The notes under the pieces are model-generated. The model ran no database searches. It worked only from the letters and a program-made list of their open reading frames with translations, and was not told the origin of the DNA. 64,000 bases of DNA from Zingiber officinale (Eukaryota > Streptophyta > Magnoliopsida > Zingiberales > Zingiberaceae), in NCBI RefSeq assembly GCF_018446385.1, contig NC_055990.1, positions 30,465,891 through 30,529,890 on the forward strand. The letters are read 5' to 3'. Below are positions 32,862 through 43,926 of this stretch, piece by piece. Made by a program: the position numbers and the translations under genes. Position 1 is the first letter of the stretch. Every line of letters begins with the position of its first letter.

Positions 32862-33000
32862 CCTGCACATTTATAGGCGACCCTCATAGGTCCGAGCGCC
32901 CGAAGTCACCTCCGGGTGCCCAGATCCCCAAAAGTGAATCGGGGTGTCCGGGGATGACTCCGGGTGCCCGAATTTGTGAGGGTCGCTATGAGTGTGCAGG
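32862..33000. mobile_element. 139-bp fold-back sequence with palindromic CpG words
   Basis: The outer approximately 25 bp form an inverted repeat (CCTGCACA ... GGCGACCCTCA against TGAGGGTCGC ... TGTGCAGG). The interior holds GAGCGCCCGAA, CCGGGTGCCC and related words like those of the LTR blocks, and the minus strand has a TATA-like CCTATAAATG. It may be a miniature derivative of an LTR. It sits in an intron of the captured VHA-a fragment. No clear target duplication. Confidence 0.55.
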
Positions 33001-33018
33001 TAAAGATGTGCAGTCTAA

Positions 33019-33057
33019 CAACTCTCTCTCTCTCTTTATATATATATATATATATAA
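33019..33057. repeat. (TC)n and (TA)n microsatellites
   Basis: A CT run passes directly into an uninterrupted TA run. Confidence 0.9.
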
Positions 33058-35558
33058 AATGAAAGACTTTGACTGCTATCAAGTACATAGGATGTGAAAA
33101 GTTTATTTTCAAACTTCAAGCACCATATACCAAACAAAGAGGTTGATGTCGCATCTTCATTTTATTCATGAAAGTAAGCATAGGAGTTCCTAAAGGTCTT
33201 ATGTGCATATTAACTAACAAGAACATTCTAAAATCTACAAAAAAAAAAAAAACAAAAATGAGAACGCCTCAAACCTTCCTTGACAAAATATGGCAACCCA
33301 ACATCTTTTAATTTGCAATGTACAATTATGTTTGACTAATTGTCCTTATCACACACCTCTATAGTTACATGTCCAATCTAAAAAAAGAACTCAAGAACCA
33401 CTTGAACAATTATTATTTCTAGAAAAGAAAATGTTTGATGATAACTGAAATTCAATCTGAAGTATTACATGATTACCAAGTCATCTTATTCTTTATGAGC
33501 TCAAACTTGAAAGGTTATCTATCCAATTAAGATTTTAAGACTAAATTTTAGAACAATCCAGTAATGGTACTATTGATGCAATTACTATAGTTAATCGAGT
33601 CCTTAACTAATAGGCTTGCTGCATCAATAAGTCAACTTAGCATCATGCTCCATGATTTAGAAGGCACACCAATGTCTTCATAAGATAAAGACTTCTTTAT
33701 AATTATGATTATGCTGAATAGTAGGTAAACACTTGAATGCAGGATTAATAAAAGCAATAGGATAAAATTCATATTATTACAATGAACAAAACCAAAATGA
33801 CAATTACAAAATTTACTTAGAACTGTGCAATCAATATACAAATTATACCTTTTTGAGAACTAACATGTACTCAACTAGTTCATTATAAGCTCTTTGTAGT
33901 TTTTCATTGTTTGAATTAACTTCAATTAGCTCAGCTTCAATCTCTCCTAGTTTTATCTTCCATAAATGCTAAAGTTCAGTACAAGAACATTTATATATCA
34001 CAAGCATATGCCAACATGCAAATAGCACTTGAACAACAATGTCACCTCCAATTCATCAAAATCGATATGGATTTGTGTTGGAATTTCTGAATGCACAATT
34101 CCAACCTTTGCCATTTGATCTTTCATGAATCTTAGTTTGCGTGACATTTCACCACATCTTTTGATTTGTAAAGTAGTTAAGAAGATACATTTAGAGAGGA
34201 TGGGAAATATTAGAGAAATGAAACTGTAGATATGAAAAATGGTGAACAAATAAAGCTAACTATAAAAGAAATAATAAGTAATCTGTAGACTAATGTCAAA
34301 AAAAAATATAAATTTCTCCTTTAAGCACAAAAAAAGTGCAATTTATTTTCTTATATTTCAATTAAGTAATGCCCATATTTAACTGGAAAAGGTATACCCC
34401 AATCTTCTAAAACAATTAATAGTGAAGGCAATGTGGAAGATATCAAAAAAAGAAGAAGAAGAAGAAGAGAAGAAAATACCTGATTTGCATATGTTCACTG
34501 AAAGGACTTTTATCTGCATTAAGCTGAAATTGTTGGATATTAGAAATCATTAAAAAATTTCACATACAGGTAGATTTGAATAACTACTTCATACATAGAG
34601 TTTCAACAGAATCACTCTCCTCAACAACCTTTTGAAGAAAAACACCAAGTAAACAAACACAAGTTAAATAGAAAAAAATATCAAACCTTTCTCTGCATGC
34701 ATAGGGCTTCAGAAGGTCTCAAAAAATCAAACCATTCTTTGCACACATAGGATCGACAGTAGACTCAACGACGATGAGATTCGAGCGGAAGAGAGAGGGG
34801 AGATCATGTGACGGCAAAGGACCGAATGGGAACTAAGATGCGGTGGGGCCAGCGGCAGAGGTGGTCACGATGAGATGCTTGTGGGCGACGAAGAGCCCGT
34901 GGGGCGAGTCAAAACTAGAGTTACAGCTGGGGTCAGGGATTGCGAAGTGTGAGAGCGCCAAAAAGAGGGAAGAGAGGGCTAGAGGGCCTGTGCGGGGTGG
35001 TGAAGGTATCAGCGATGGAGGTTTTCAAGTGACAAAGGTTTCGGCGATGGAGGTTTTAGTGGCGAAGGTTTTTGGTCCGTAAATTGTGAATCAGATGGAC
35101 GAGGATTATTGATTTGAATGGACCTATTTATTTAAAATAGAATCTATTCAAATTAAAAATCCTCATTTAATGGATCATTTGATCCATAATTTATGGACTA
35201 GAGAATCTCTCTCAAGATTTTCAATAGGGTGACGGGGTAGGATTCGGCGTGGAACGGTGCATGAAAAAAAGCACGCTGTCAAAATTTTAATTGTAATATT
35301 TTTGAAAGTACATTTTGCGTGCTGTTAAAATTGTCATCCTTAAAATTTGTGCATACTTTTAACAACGCACAAAAAAAATACACTATTAATATTTAAGTTT
35401 TAATAGCATACAATTTTTTAGAAGCCGTTATTTGTATAAGGATAATACTATCCATAGCATATTTAATTAAGCGTGTTATAAAAATTATTATTAATGATGT
35501 ATCTTAATTGTATGTTATTGATGATACATTATGAAAAATCATATTTGTTGTAATATCG

Positions 35559-36560
35559 TCATCCACCTCCTCCTCTTACTCATCATCATGGTCATTCTCA
35601 TAAATTTTACTTGAATCCACGTTTATCAATACTCTTATTGGATCTCATAATATTGGAATCATATTCCTCAATTAAATATATTTACAATTTCCTTTTGTTG
35701 ATATGCACTGTCTTCCAAACATTCTTTAATTTTTTTCCCAAGCTTTCATTTTACAAATTAATTTTGTCACGTTCCAATCTAGGATATGAAGCATAGAATA
35801 CTTGAATCACTTGTTGTGCCAACACAAATGGTGCATATCTTTTATACAATCTCTTATGATTTATTTCAACCAAAATATATTGTGGATGCACCTTTCTCCC
35901 TTTAATAGGGTCAAACTAACAACACATGAATAGAATAACTTGCATTTAGGATATTCTACCTCTATAATTTCATCCAGCAAATCATAAAAATCAATTCTTT
36001 CACCTTCATCATTGGATGAATGAACACAGACCCTATTATTCAATTATAGTCTTCTCCATTTCATATTCTTGAGTATGAAAATTTTATCCATTTATAAAAT
36101 ATGTTGGCCAAGTACGAACCAATACTTTTGGACCTCATGACAAAAGCATTAACAAATCTTGTTCAAGGTGAATTTGATTATCATGAACCTAAAGTCAAAT
36201 AAGCCAATTGGTAAAAGTATGCATATGTGTAAACCAAATTTAGATTGTTTACTTAAATATTATTTGAATCATGGTACAAATTCTTCTTCTTATATATATA
36301 TATATATATATACACACACTTGAGGCACAAAATAATATGATGTAAAAGTTACAACTTCATAATGTATACATTAACAATAGAGGATTCAACAAGTAGTTTA
36401 TTTTTCACTTTTTTCTTCAAATGATATAGATATCTGATGATAATAAAATAAATTATATTAGATATTAATATATAATAAAATCAAGAACTTTTAATGCATT
36501 CAGATTGTCGAAGTATCGAAGGTGAAAATGTTACCTTTCAAATGGATATTAAAGGTCCCT
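35559..36560 (-). pseudogene. CACTA transposase remnant, DUF4216-like region
   Basis: On the minus strand from about 36160 down: VLVRTWPTYFINGYKFHTQE, a broken stretch, then NNRVCVHSSNDEGERIDFYD, LLDEIIEVEYP, and in a shifted frame LAQQVIQVFYASYPRLERDK. This is the C-terminal DUF4216 part of plant TNP2-type CACTA transposases. An acidic stretch (NDHDDE ... EEEVDD) follows and continues across the inserted element at 31122-35555. Several stops and shifts. A (TA)n run lies at about 36293-36312. Confidence 0.72.
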
Positions 36561-38053
36561 TGATGGCCGACTAGGGGAGTGAATAGCCCTACAAGTCACA
36601 AGTAACAATTTCTTTTGCTATTTTTGTCAACAAAGACAAACACAAGTTAGTTGAACAAGTAATAGTTAAACATGATATAAAATAAAGAAGAGACACAGAA
36701 CTTTTATTTATTTACAACTAGGGAGGTTATTAATCTAAGACAAATATCAGCTCACTAAAAGTTCTTCTTCGATGAAGGCGGAGTAGCCTCTTACAAACGA
36801 TAATAGCGTAGAATTACAAAGCATAATGAAAGAATTGAAAGTACATAGTTCGTAAACTAGTGTCGTGTTGAATGAAGAGGATCAGGGCTCTATTTATAGC
36901 TCACTGGTCAAAATATAGCTATTGATGATGTGGCGGGTTCCGAGCACTTAGACCAAGTCCGGGCACCTCTACTATGGCATTTATCCGCTCTGCAACGACT
37001 CCACAATGGCTTCGTGATAAGTCTCCTATCCATGCCCGGACACCTGGACCGGTCTGGGAGCCTAGAACGTTACTGACATGGATCCAAATTCTATCTCCAT
37101 TGCAACATCTCCGAAAGGAAGCCTCTGTTGGCCCAAGCTGGTATGGGGGCTTGGATTGGTCTGGTGGCTTGGACTGGTCCGAGGGCTAGGGGTGTAAATG
37201 AACCAAGTCGTTTATGAGCTATTTGAAGTTCGATTCGATAAAAGCTCGATTGAGCTCGTTTAATGAGGCTCGTTAAGATAAATAAACCAAGCTCAAGCTT
37301 CACAATATTCAGCTCGTTAGCTCGTAAACATGTTCGTTAAGCTCATGAATCAACTTTTAAATAAAAAAATAATAATTTTGATATTGAATTTATAGATTTT
37401 TATACTCTACATATGAAACATATAGACAAATATATTAAATTTATTTATTAGAATAAAATTATAAATTTTAATAAGAATATTCTAATTTTCTTTAAATATA
37501 TAATTTAATTTTTAATGAATATTTAAATTTATAATTTATATTTATTAAGCTCGTTTATGCTTGATAAAAGCTCGAATAAGCTCGTGAGCCATGAATATTT
37601 GTTAAATAAAGCTCGAGCTCGGCTCGATTATAAGTAAGCCAAACTCAAATATTCAAGAGTTTGGCTCGACTTAGCTCGATTACACCCCTAGTCTGGGCGC
37701 TTGGACAAGTTAACTTCGTGTTGACTTGTTCGACTGCTGCTCCGATCGCTTGGGTGATTCTCTTACCATCCAGAGTTGAGCTCACTCGAACCCAACTCCG
37801 ACCTTCTCCTCGAACAGTCTTGCGCTCTGGCTTCTTGTCCTTCGGATGTGCTGCGTGTGTCATTCCCGTCCGCCGGTGTACTTTTCTAATGTGCCTCGTC
37901 CCTCAGATGCACCGAGCCAGTAATTCGCTTCCCATGTCATCCTTCTCGGTAGCTGTATCTTCCGCTCGACTTCTTTGTGTTCCTAAGTTCCTACACACTT
38001 TGATACAAGGATCAAACACAACACGACCTAACTTAATTTGGTTGATCCCATCA
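36561..38053 (-). repeat. Sirevirus-like LTR remnant in the CACTA transposase
   Basis: The plus strand starts TGATGGCC and ends GATCCCATCA, so the minus copy is a TG...CA segment. It has the same layout as 18781-19405: a gaagaggatcag stretch, a minus-strand TATA box (GCTATAAATA at 36891-36900), then words such as GTCCGGGCACC and CCGGACACC (36935-37060). It breaks the transposase between its DUF4218 and DUF4216 parts. The flanking five bases do not match, so either the ends are misplaced or one has decayed. It contains a later TIR insertion at 37187-37690. Confidence 0.62.
37187..37690. mobile_element. TIR element (hAT-like MITE) rich in GAGCTCG words
   Basis: 504 bp starting TAGGGGTGTAAATGAACC and ending with the complement of TAGGGGTGTAATCGAGC. 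The outer parts repeat AGCTCG and GCTCGATT, and the middle is AT-rich. The type is common in plant genomes. I see no clean target duplication, so the superfamily is a guess. It splits the LTR remnant at 36561-38053. Confidence 0.65.
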
Positions 38054-39180
38054 CAAATCTCCCACGATACTTACAGATACATTCATAAAAAATGGAAAGG
38101 TTTCTATATTTGGCCTCGTATAGCAAGTGAACCAAAAGATGTTCCATGTAATCAAAAAATAAGGGTGGAAATATCATTTTCAAATTACACAAAATTATTG
38201 GCATGCCTCTCTCTAACGTCTTCATGTATGAATGTCTCAAAACTATTGAGCAAATATTATGTAGGAAAATGCTTCACTCCATAATGACACCCCATACAAA
38301 GTTTGCTAAGAGATCCTTAAAAGCAATTGGAATGAGTCTTTGCATGATTATATAACAGTTATAACTTTTCGAACCAATCAATTGACATTCCTTCATATTG
38401 ACACATCTTTCGAGATTAGAGACATAACCATCTGAAAATTTCAATAATTTTAACCATTTAAAAATAATACATCTCTTATTTTTATTTAATATATAAATTG
38501 TCTTTGGCTTTGGTCCTCTACTACTATCATCGATATCAAGAGTGAGTCTTTTACAAAGAAGTCACATATCTTTTCTTACATTCAAATTATCTTTGATTTT
38601 TCCGTTGATATCCATTACTGTATTTATTAAATTATCAAAAGTATTCTTCTCAATATGCATTACATTGAGATTATGATGAATCAAATGACTAAACCAATAT
38701 GGTAATTCTCAACATATACTCCATTTAGCTCATTTATATGTACTTTCATATTCATATATTGTACCATGTAGCTCTTCAATAACAGATGGAAAGTTAAACA
38801 CTATAAACAAAATCTGTTCACCTATTAATCTCAATGGCAGAGGTATTCTTTCAATTCTATTATTAATGAATCTATCTTTATTCTTTATGAAATTATGATT
38901 TAGTGGTAAAAATTATCTATAACAATCAAAATAACTCGACTTCTTCCTGTGTTTCAATCTAATTAACTTTGATCTCTCCATATATATTGGGCATTCTAAG
39001 ATTCCAATGGTACTCCAACCCGATAGCATACCATAAGTCTGAAAGTCATTTACAGTCCAAGTAAGAGTTGTCTTCATTACAAACATCTCATTAGTATGAA
39101 CATCGTATATAGGAAAACATTCATCCCATAATTGTTTCAGCTCTGCAATCAGTGGTTACATATAAGCATCTATTAACTTC
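38054..39180 (-). pseudogene. CACTA transposase remnant (TNP2 core and DUF4218)
   Basis: On the minus strand from 39160 down: VFPIYDVHTNEMFVMKTTLT, NDFQTYGMLSGWST, CPIYMERSK, then HNLNVMHIEKNTFDNLI and the DUF4218-type stretch MPIILCNLKMIFPPLFFDYM followed by HLLVHLLYEAKY. These are signature blocks of the TNP2/Transposase_21 family of CACTA transposases. The frame has numerous stops. It is the 5' portion of the gene whose later parts are at 35559-36560 and 30053-31121. Confidence 0.82.
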
Positions 39181-39195
39181 TTAGGATTTTGTAGG

Positions 39196-39665
39196 TTAGT
39201 CACAACCAATGTTAAAAACATATTGGATGGAAAGAATTATTCGTATTGGGGATATGTTATGAAAAAATTTTTGCAAGGAAAATTTATGTGGGGATATGTT
39301 TCAGGTGTGCGAGTTCAACCTACGAACATTAATATTGATGATTATGTAAAGTTGTTGGATGTTTGAGAGATCGATAATGTGAAAATTATTACATGAGTCA
39401 ATAATTCTATTTCACACTCCATTGGTGCTCAGTTAGCCAAGTACGAGACAACCAAAGAGGTTTGGGATCATCTGGTAAGATTATACACGCAATCTAACTT
39501 TGCTAAACAATATCAATTAGAAGTAGATATACGTGCACTTCGATAGCAAGATATGGGGATCCAAGATTTTTATTCTGTTGTCAGAACTATGGGACCAGTT
39601 AGCACTGACAGAATCCTCAGAATTGCGAGCATTCTCAGCTTATGTCACTCGTAGAGAAGAGCAAC
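39196..39665 (+). pseudogene. Copia gag fragment of another lineage
   Basis: Translates to NILDGKNYSYWGYVMKKFLQ, KFMWGYVSG, then AQLAKYETTKEVWDHLVRLY, SNFAKQYQLEVDIRALR, and in a shifted frame ELWDQLALTESSELRAFSAY. This is a gag_3/UBN2-type Copia gag distinct from the Angela element to its right. Three stops and one shift. Its own LTR was not found. Confidence 0.75.
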
Positions 39666-41117
39666 AAAGTTTCTGTAAGTTTATGTAAGTTTGCTATTTT
39701 TATAGATTTTGTGAGTATTTTTCTTGTAGAAGAGAAGCAACAAGTGCTTGGACACTTGTAGGCTTCGACTACCGAGAAAAACCTTCCGAAACGGCAAGGT
39801 CTCGCCCGAATTATTTTGGAACAGCGGCTTAAGGCGCTGTTAGATCAAGATGGGACACTTGCGATATTTATTTCACGAGAAGGGGCGCTGCTCCTAACCC
39901 CGCAATGGGCATTGTCCCTCGATCGCGCCTGAAAACCGCTAAACGGGACCGCCGAGAAGTTGTGACTCATAAAATCGATAAAATCAGTAGTAAAATTATA
40001 GAAATTTATATAAAATACATAATTTAGAATTATATGTGATTTTGTGATGGTCATGACCCAAAACCCCAATATGATTGGTTAAAATGTGTTGTAATTCATA
40101 ATATGCCCTGCGCGCAATTTTTGTGTTGTGCGTGTTGTATTAATATGCGACCTACGCGTTGTACCTTTTCTTTTATATTCTTGTTGTAAATAGAATTTAG
40201 ACTTGAATGTAACTCGAGTTTCACATTTGTAATGTGCAAAATGAAGCGGTGGAAGGCCCACTCAAGAAGAAGTTACGAGGAGGGTGATTTCAACACATGG
40301 CGGTCAAAGGGAGGCGCTTGAAGAAGTCGTTGATCCTAGGTTGACCATCCGATCTTTTCATTAGCTTGAAAAGATCGTAGTAGGGCCATGATCTCATCAC
40401 AAAATAATTAGTTATCTATCATTGCTTGTGTATGTGATGCATGATAATGTAGGATAATTAGTGCCTTGATGCATATAAGATACGAATCCACGATTAGATT
40501 AGATCTTAATCAAATCAACTCGATATGCCTACCAAGTTTTGATACCCATCACTACCTCGATCATTTGTTGTTGTTGAATCTGCCAAAGCAGTGCAACACA
40601 TATTATCTTGGTAGGGTGCGGAGGGACAACCTTGGTCCCGCCTATCAAAGCTTGGGTGAGTACAAACTCAATTAGATTGAGCATAACTAGTTAACTCAAT
40701 TGGATCGGGTAAAACTATAGACATTTTTCCAACGGTTGGACGATAGGATAAAAATCACATTTATACTAAATCTTGGGTGATTTAGCCAAAGCTAACTCAA
40801 GTTTTAATATAAATGAGATTTTTGATCCTATAAACAAGAGTTGCATAGAGATGTAATTGATAATTCGTTATCTACCGATCATACTAAGTCTTGAGTGATT
40901 TAGCCAAAGCTAACTCAAGGCGTAGTATGATGTGGATCTTATCCCGCAAGGATTATAGCTAATTGGCAAGAATCTAGTAGTGTGGTTTAACCACATTCAT
41001 GACTTGATTCTATAAAGGCTCTATAATTCAGTGGGAACATCATTTAGTTAAAGACCTAATTAAATGATAAATGGAATATGATATTTACTTTCTGCATTAT
41101 TTATGTTGTAGATTGTC
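39666..41117 (+). other. Long 5' leader of the plus-strand Angela copy
   Basis: Untranslated leader with conserved hairpins: CGATCTTTTCA/TGAAAAGATCG at about 40350-40377, and twin hairpins with TTAGC/GCTAA inner stems at 40772-40801 and 40890-40919. BARE1-type elements are known for such long leaders, which carry dimerisation and packaging signals. Confidence 0.75.
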
Positions 41118-41640
41118 ATGTCGACAAACACGAACACCTTCTCCCTACGTTCTGTCCTTGACAAGGACAAGCTCAATGGAGTTAATTTCCTTGACTAGTA
41201 CAAGAATCTAAGAATCGTTCTCACACCAGAAAGAAAACTGTACGTCCTGGAGCAACCCATTCCGAAGGCACCTCCTACCACTGCCACACGAGCAGACCGA
41301 GATGCTTATAAGAAGCATCATGATGATGCATTAGATGTGTCATGCCTCATGCTCGCAACCATGAACTCTAAGCTTCAGAAGCAACACGAGTTGATGACTG
41401 CTTATAATATGGTTGAACATCTTCATCAACTATATCAAGGGTAAGCCAAGGGTAAATGCAAGGTAATGAAACCTAAAGGAGGGGTTGCCAAGGATACTAC
41501 CTGCTTTCACTGCGGTCAGACCGGGCACTGGAAGAAGAACTGCAAAGGATACCTGGAAGATCTTAAGAAGAAGAGAAATAAGATTTCTACTTCAGGTATA
41601 CAAGTTATAGAAGTCAATATCTCTATTTCTTCATCGTGAG
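41118..41640 (+). pseudogene. gag: Angela-type gag with internal deletion
   Basis: Starts with ATG at 41118 in the same context as the minus copy. A TAG at 41196-41198 replaces the Trp of the conserved LDWY motif. The frame follows gag up to HLHQLYQG and then jumps, by a deletion of about 400 bp, to the region before the zinc knuckle, which is intact here (CFHCGQTGHWKKNC, CX2CX4HX4C). A TGA near 41639 stands just before the protease. Confidence 0.88.
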
Positions 41641-42897
41641 TATTAGATACTGGATGTGCTTTTCACATTTGTACTAATGTACATGTGCTGAGAAATAGCA
41701 GGGCATTGACGAAGGGCGAGGTGGACCTACGAGTAGGCAATGGAGCACGGGTTGCTGCTGTTGCTGTAGGAACTTACTATCTATCTCTGCCCTTTGGGCT
41801 TGTAGTAGAATTAGATGAATGTTGTTATATGCCTTCTCTCACAAAAAACATCATTTCAGTTTCTTTTTTAGACAAGAAAGACTTTTCGTTTATAATAAAG
41901 AACAAATGTTGTTTCGTTTATTTAAACGATATGTTCTATTGTAGTGCACCTCTAAAAAATGGACTCTACATTCTAGACTTAGAGAACCCCATCTATAACA
42001 TAAGTACCAAAAAGTTCAAATCAAATGAAATGAACCAAACCTATCTCTGGCATTGTCGCTTAGGTCATATAAATGAGAATCGATTATCCCAGCTCCATAA
42101 AGATGGTTTGCTGAACTCATTTGATTTTGAATCATATGAGAAATGCGAGTCATGCCTACTGGGCAAGATGACCAAGACTCCCTTTAGTGGACACAACGAA
42201 AGAGCGACTGACTTGTTAGGACTTATACATAGTGATGTATGTGGCCCTTTCAATGTCGCTGCCAGAGGTGGTTATAGGTGCTTCATTACATTTACTGATG
42301 ACTTCAGTAGATATAGTTATGTGTATCTCATGACACATAAATCACAATCCTTTGAAAAGTTTAAAGAATTCAAGAATGAAGTACAAAACCAGCTAGGCAA
42401 GTGTATTAAAATACTTCGATCAGATCGAGGTGGTGAATACCTTAGCCATGAGTCTCGTGACTATCTAGCTGAGTGTGAGATTCTGTCCCAACTCACTCCT
42501 CCTGGAACACCATAGTGGAATGGTGTATCCGAAAGGAGGAATCATACCCTATTAGATATGGTTCGGTCTATAATGAGTTATACAGATCTTCCTATATCCT
42601 TTTGGGATATGCTCTAGATACAGTAGCCTTCACACTTAATCGTGTTTCATCCTAGGCTATGATAAAGACACCATATAGGATATGGACTGGGAGAGATGTC
42701 CAAGTGTCTTTTATGAGGATTTGGGGTTGTGAGGCTTACGTTCGACGTCAAGTCTCAGACAAACTGGGACCTAAATCCGATAAGTGTTATTTTATAGGAT
42801 ATCCCAAGGAAACGAAGGGATATTACTTCTACATTTCCAGTCAACACAAAGTGTTTGTGGCTAAGACCGGGGTATTTCTAGAAAGGGACTTTGTTTC
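41641..42897 (+). pseudogene. pol: Angela-type protease and integrase
   Basis: Protease active site VLDTGCAFHIC at about 41642-41674 directly after a stop. Then the integrase zinc-binding HH-CC region (LWHCRLGHINENRLSQLH ... CESCLLGKM) and the catalytic core (IHSDVCGPF with the first Asp, FITFTDDFSRYSYVYLM, LRSDRGGEYLS). A TAG at 42513-42515 replaces Gln in the PQWNG motif, and a shift occurs near 42600. The GAG-prepol part is intact. The reading frame ends at a solo LTR inserted at 42898 and resumes at 43922. Confidence 0.9.
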
Positions 42898-43921
42898 TGT
42901 CGGAGCAATCCCAATGGTCCGCGGGACCATGTGTTTTGGTGTTTGGGCAAAGGGTTTGAGTTAGGTTTACCCTTGTTATTTGATATGTGTACTTGAGTTG
43001 TGCAGGACTGCAGGTGACACATGTGACTCAGGTTGACGGCTTCGGGTCCGGTGAAGGATGGAGCATCCGAGGGACCGTGGACAAGGTAGCAAGGACAAGG
43101 GCCGAGGGAAGCGACTTCGAGGCATACACGAAGGATGGCATTGGGATGAGCCGCGGGCTTGGATGTATCCGAGGGACGAGAGCCAAAGGAAGTAGGCTTG
43201 AAGGCAAGAGGTCAAGGCTGCAAAGAAGAGTCAAGTGAGTCGTGAGGGTCCGAGTGCGAGTGAAATGTACTCGGGATGGGAAACCCTAAGTTTAGGGTTG
43301 TACCAGTCGACTGGTACTGGGACCAGTTGACTGGTGGTGAGCACAGAAGCATTCTGTGCCCGAAATGGCTGGGATCAGTCGACTGGTCATGGGACCAGTC
43401 GACTAATAGATAGCCGTTGGAGTGCCGTTGGGCTGGCACCAGTCGACTGGTGCATGGACCAGTCGACTGGTAACGGGCAAATCAGCAAGGCTGATTTCCA
43501 CAAGCTCTATAAGAAGGAGCTTGGTATGGCCGGTCAAGGCGACGAAATTAGACTTGGTTAAGGTCTAATTATTAGTCTACAAGTGCTCAAGTGTTTGTGG
43601 AATCCAAGAGGTCTTGGTGTGTTGTGGTGAGGTTTCTCCACCTACAAGGAGCGACTTGAGATAGCCAGAGTTTCCGGGGGCTAATCCACCGAAGGATCGG
43701 GATCGTCCACCTTACGGACAGCCGTGGAGTAGGAGCATCATCTCCGAACCACGTTAAATCGACGTGTATTGGTTTGCTAGTTCTTTTCCTTCTTTAGCTT
43801 TCGTATTCATTGCTTTAGTATTTGTATTTCCGCTTGCGCACTAACGAATACGTAGAAAGCGAGTGACTTGGAGGCGCCGTCTATCCAACCCCCCTTCAAG
43901 CCGGCCACCGATCCTCCAACA
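42898..43921 (+). mobile_element. Solo LTR (1024 bp) with TCGA palindromes
   Basis: Begins TGTCGGAG, ends CTCCAACA, and is flanked by gtttc at 42893-42897 and 43922-43926. Removing it restores continuity with the minus-strand Angela sequence. It holds a palindrome block (43300-43475) and a TATA-like ctataag just after it (about 43507). Its sequence otherwise differs from the LTRs at 410 and 46792. Confidence 0.93.
43300..43475 (+). repeat. CAGTCGACTG palindrome block
   Basis: Seven copies of CAGTCGACTG or near variants. Two are perfect 18-bp palindromes with differing outer pairs: GTACCAGTCGACTGGTAC (43300-43317) and GCACCAGTCGACTGGTGC (43436-43453). The block lies about 30 bp upstream of a TATA-like sequence. 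Confidence 0.9.
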
Positions 43922-43926
43922 GTTTC

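Larger units (their letters stand above)
32265..34523 (-). pseudogene. Captured V-type H+-ATPase subunit a (VHA-a) exons
   Basis: Five exons of the N-terminal cytosolic half of the membrane-sector subunit a of the vacuolar proton pump, in order on the minus strand and still separated by introns: 34523-34480 (LNADKSPF), 34165-34046 (IKRCGEMSRKLRFMKDQM ... IDFDELE), 33956-33849 ([17 protein letters not shown] ... [15 protein letters not shown]), 32625-32515 (VGEFFHSKQSSATAQQREN ... SPLLLEQ) and 32438-32265 ([30 protein letters not shown]). Several acceptors and donors are still canonical (ttttcag, atttcag, AAG|GTAT). It is dead: the first exon has lost a base and has a stop, the acceptor of the second is destroyed (aa for ag), and the last has a TAG. 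Introns present means DNA-level capture, not retroposition. The membrane half of the protein is absent. Confidence 0.88.
31122..35555. mobile_element. Non-autonomous CACTA element with captured gene exons
   Basis: The left end is CACTACAACAAATATGAC and the right end is the complement of TATTACAACAAATATGAT, that is, the same terminal repeat with the outer CACTA decayed to TATTA on the right. The 3-bp duplication tcg is present at 31119-31121 and 35556-35558, as expected for CACTA. The left subterminal region has tandem repeats (31236-31456). No transposase is inside; the element carries pieces of a V-ATPase subunit a gene on the minus strand with introns. It is inserted in the acidic tail region of an older CACTA transposase pseudogene, joining 31121 to 35556. 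Confidence 0.85.

Noticed and set aside
34843..35082. 79-codon plus-strand frame in the CACTA element
   Set aside because: Low-complexity Gly/Arg/Glu translation with no domain; near the right end of a non-autonomous element.
36556..38058. Clean TSD for the LTR remnant in the CACTA transposase
   Set aside because: The five bases on the two sides (tccct and caaat) do not match, so I do not claim an intact solo LTR there.
37661..38284. 207-codon plus-strand frame
   Set aside because: It runs across the boundary of an LTR remnant and the antisense strand of the CACTA transposase; no domain.
43334..43561. Frames within the solo LTR at 42898-43921
   Set aside because: Composed of the TCGA palindromes, with no protein similarity.
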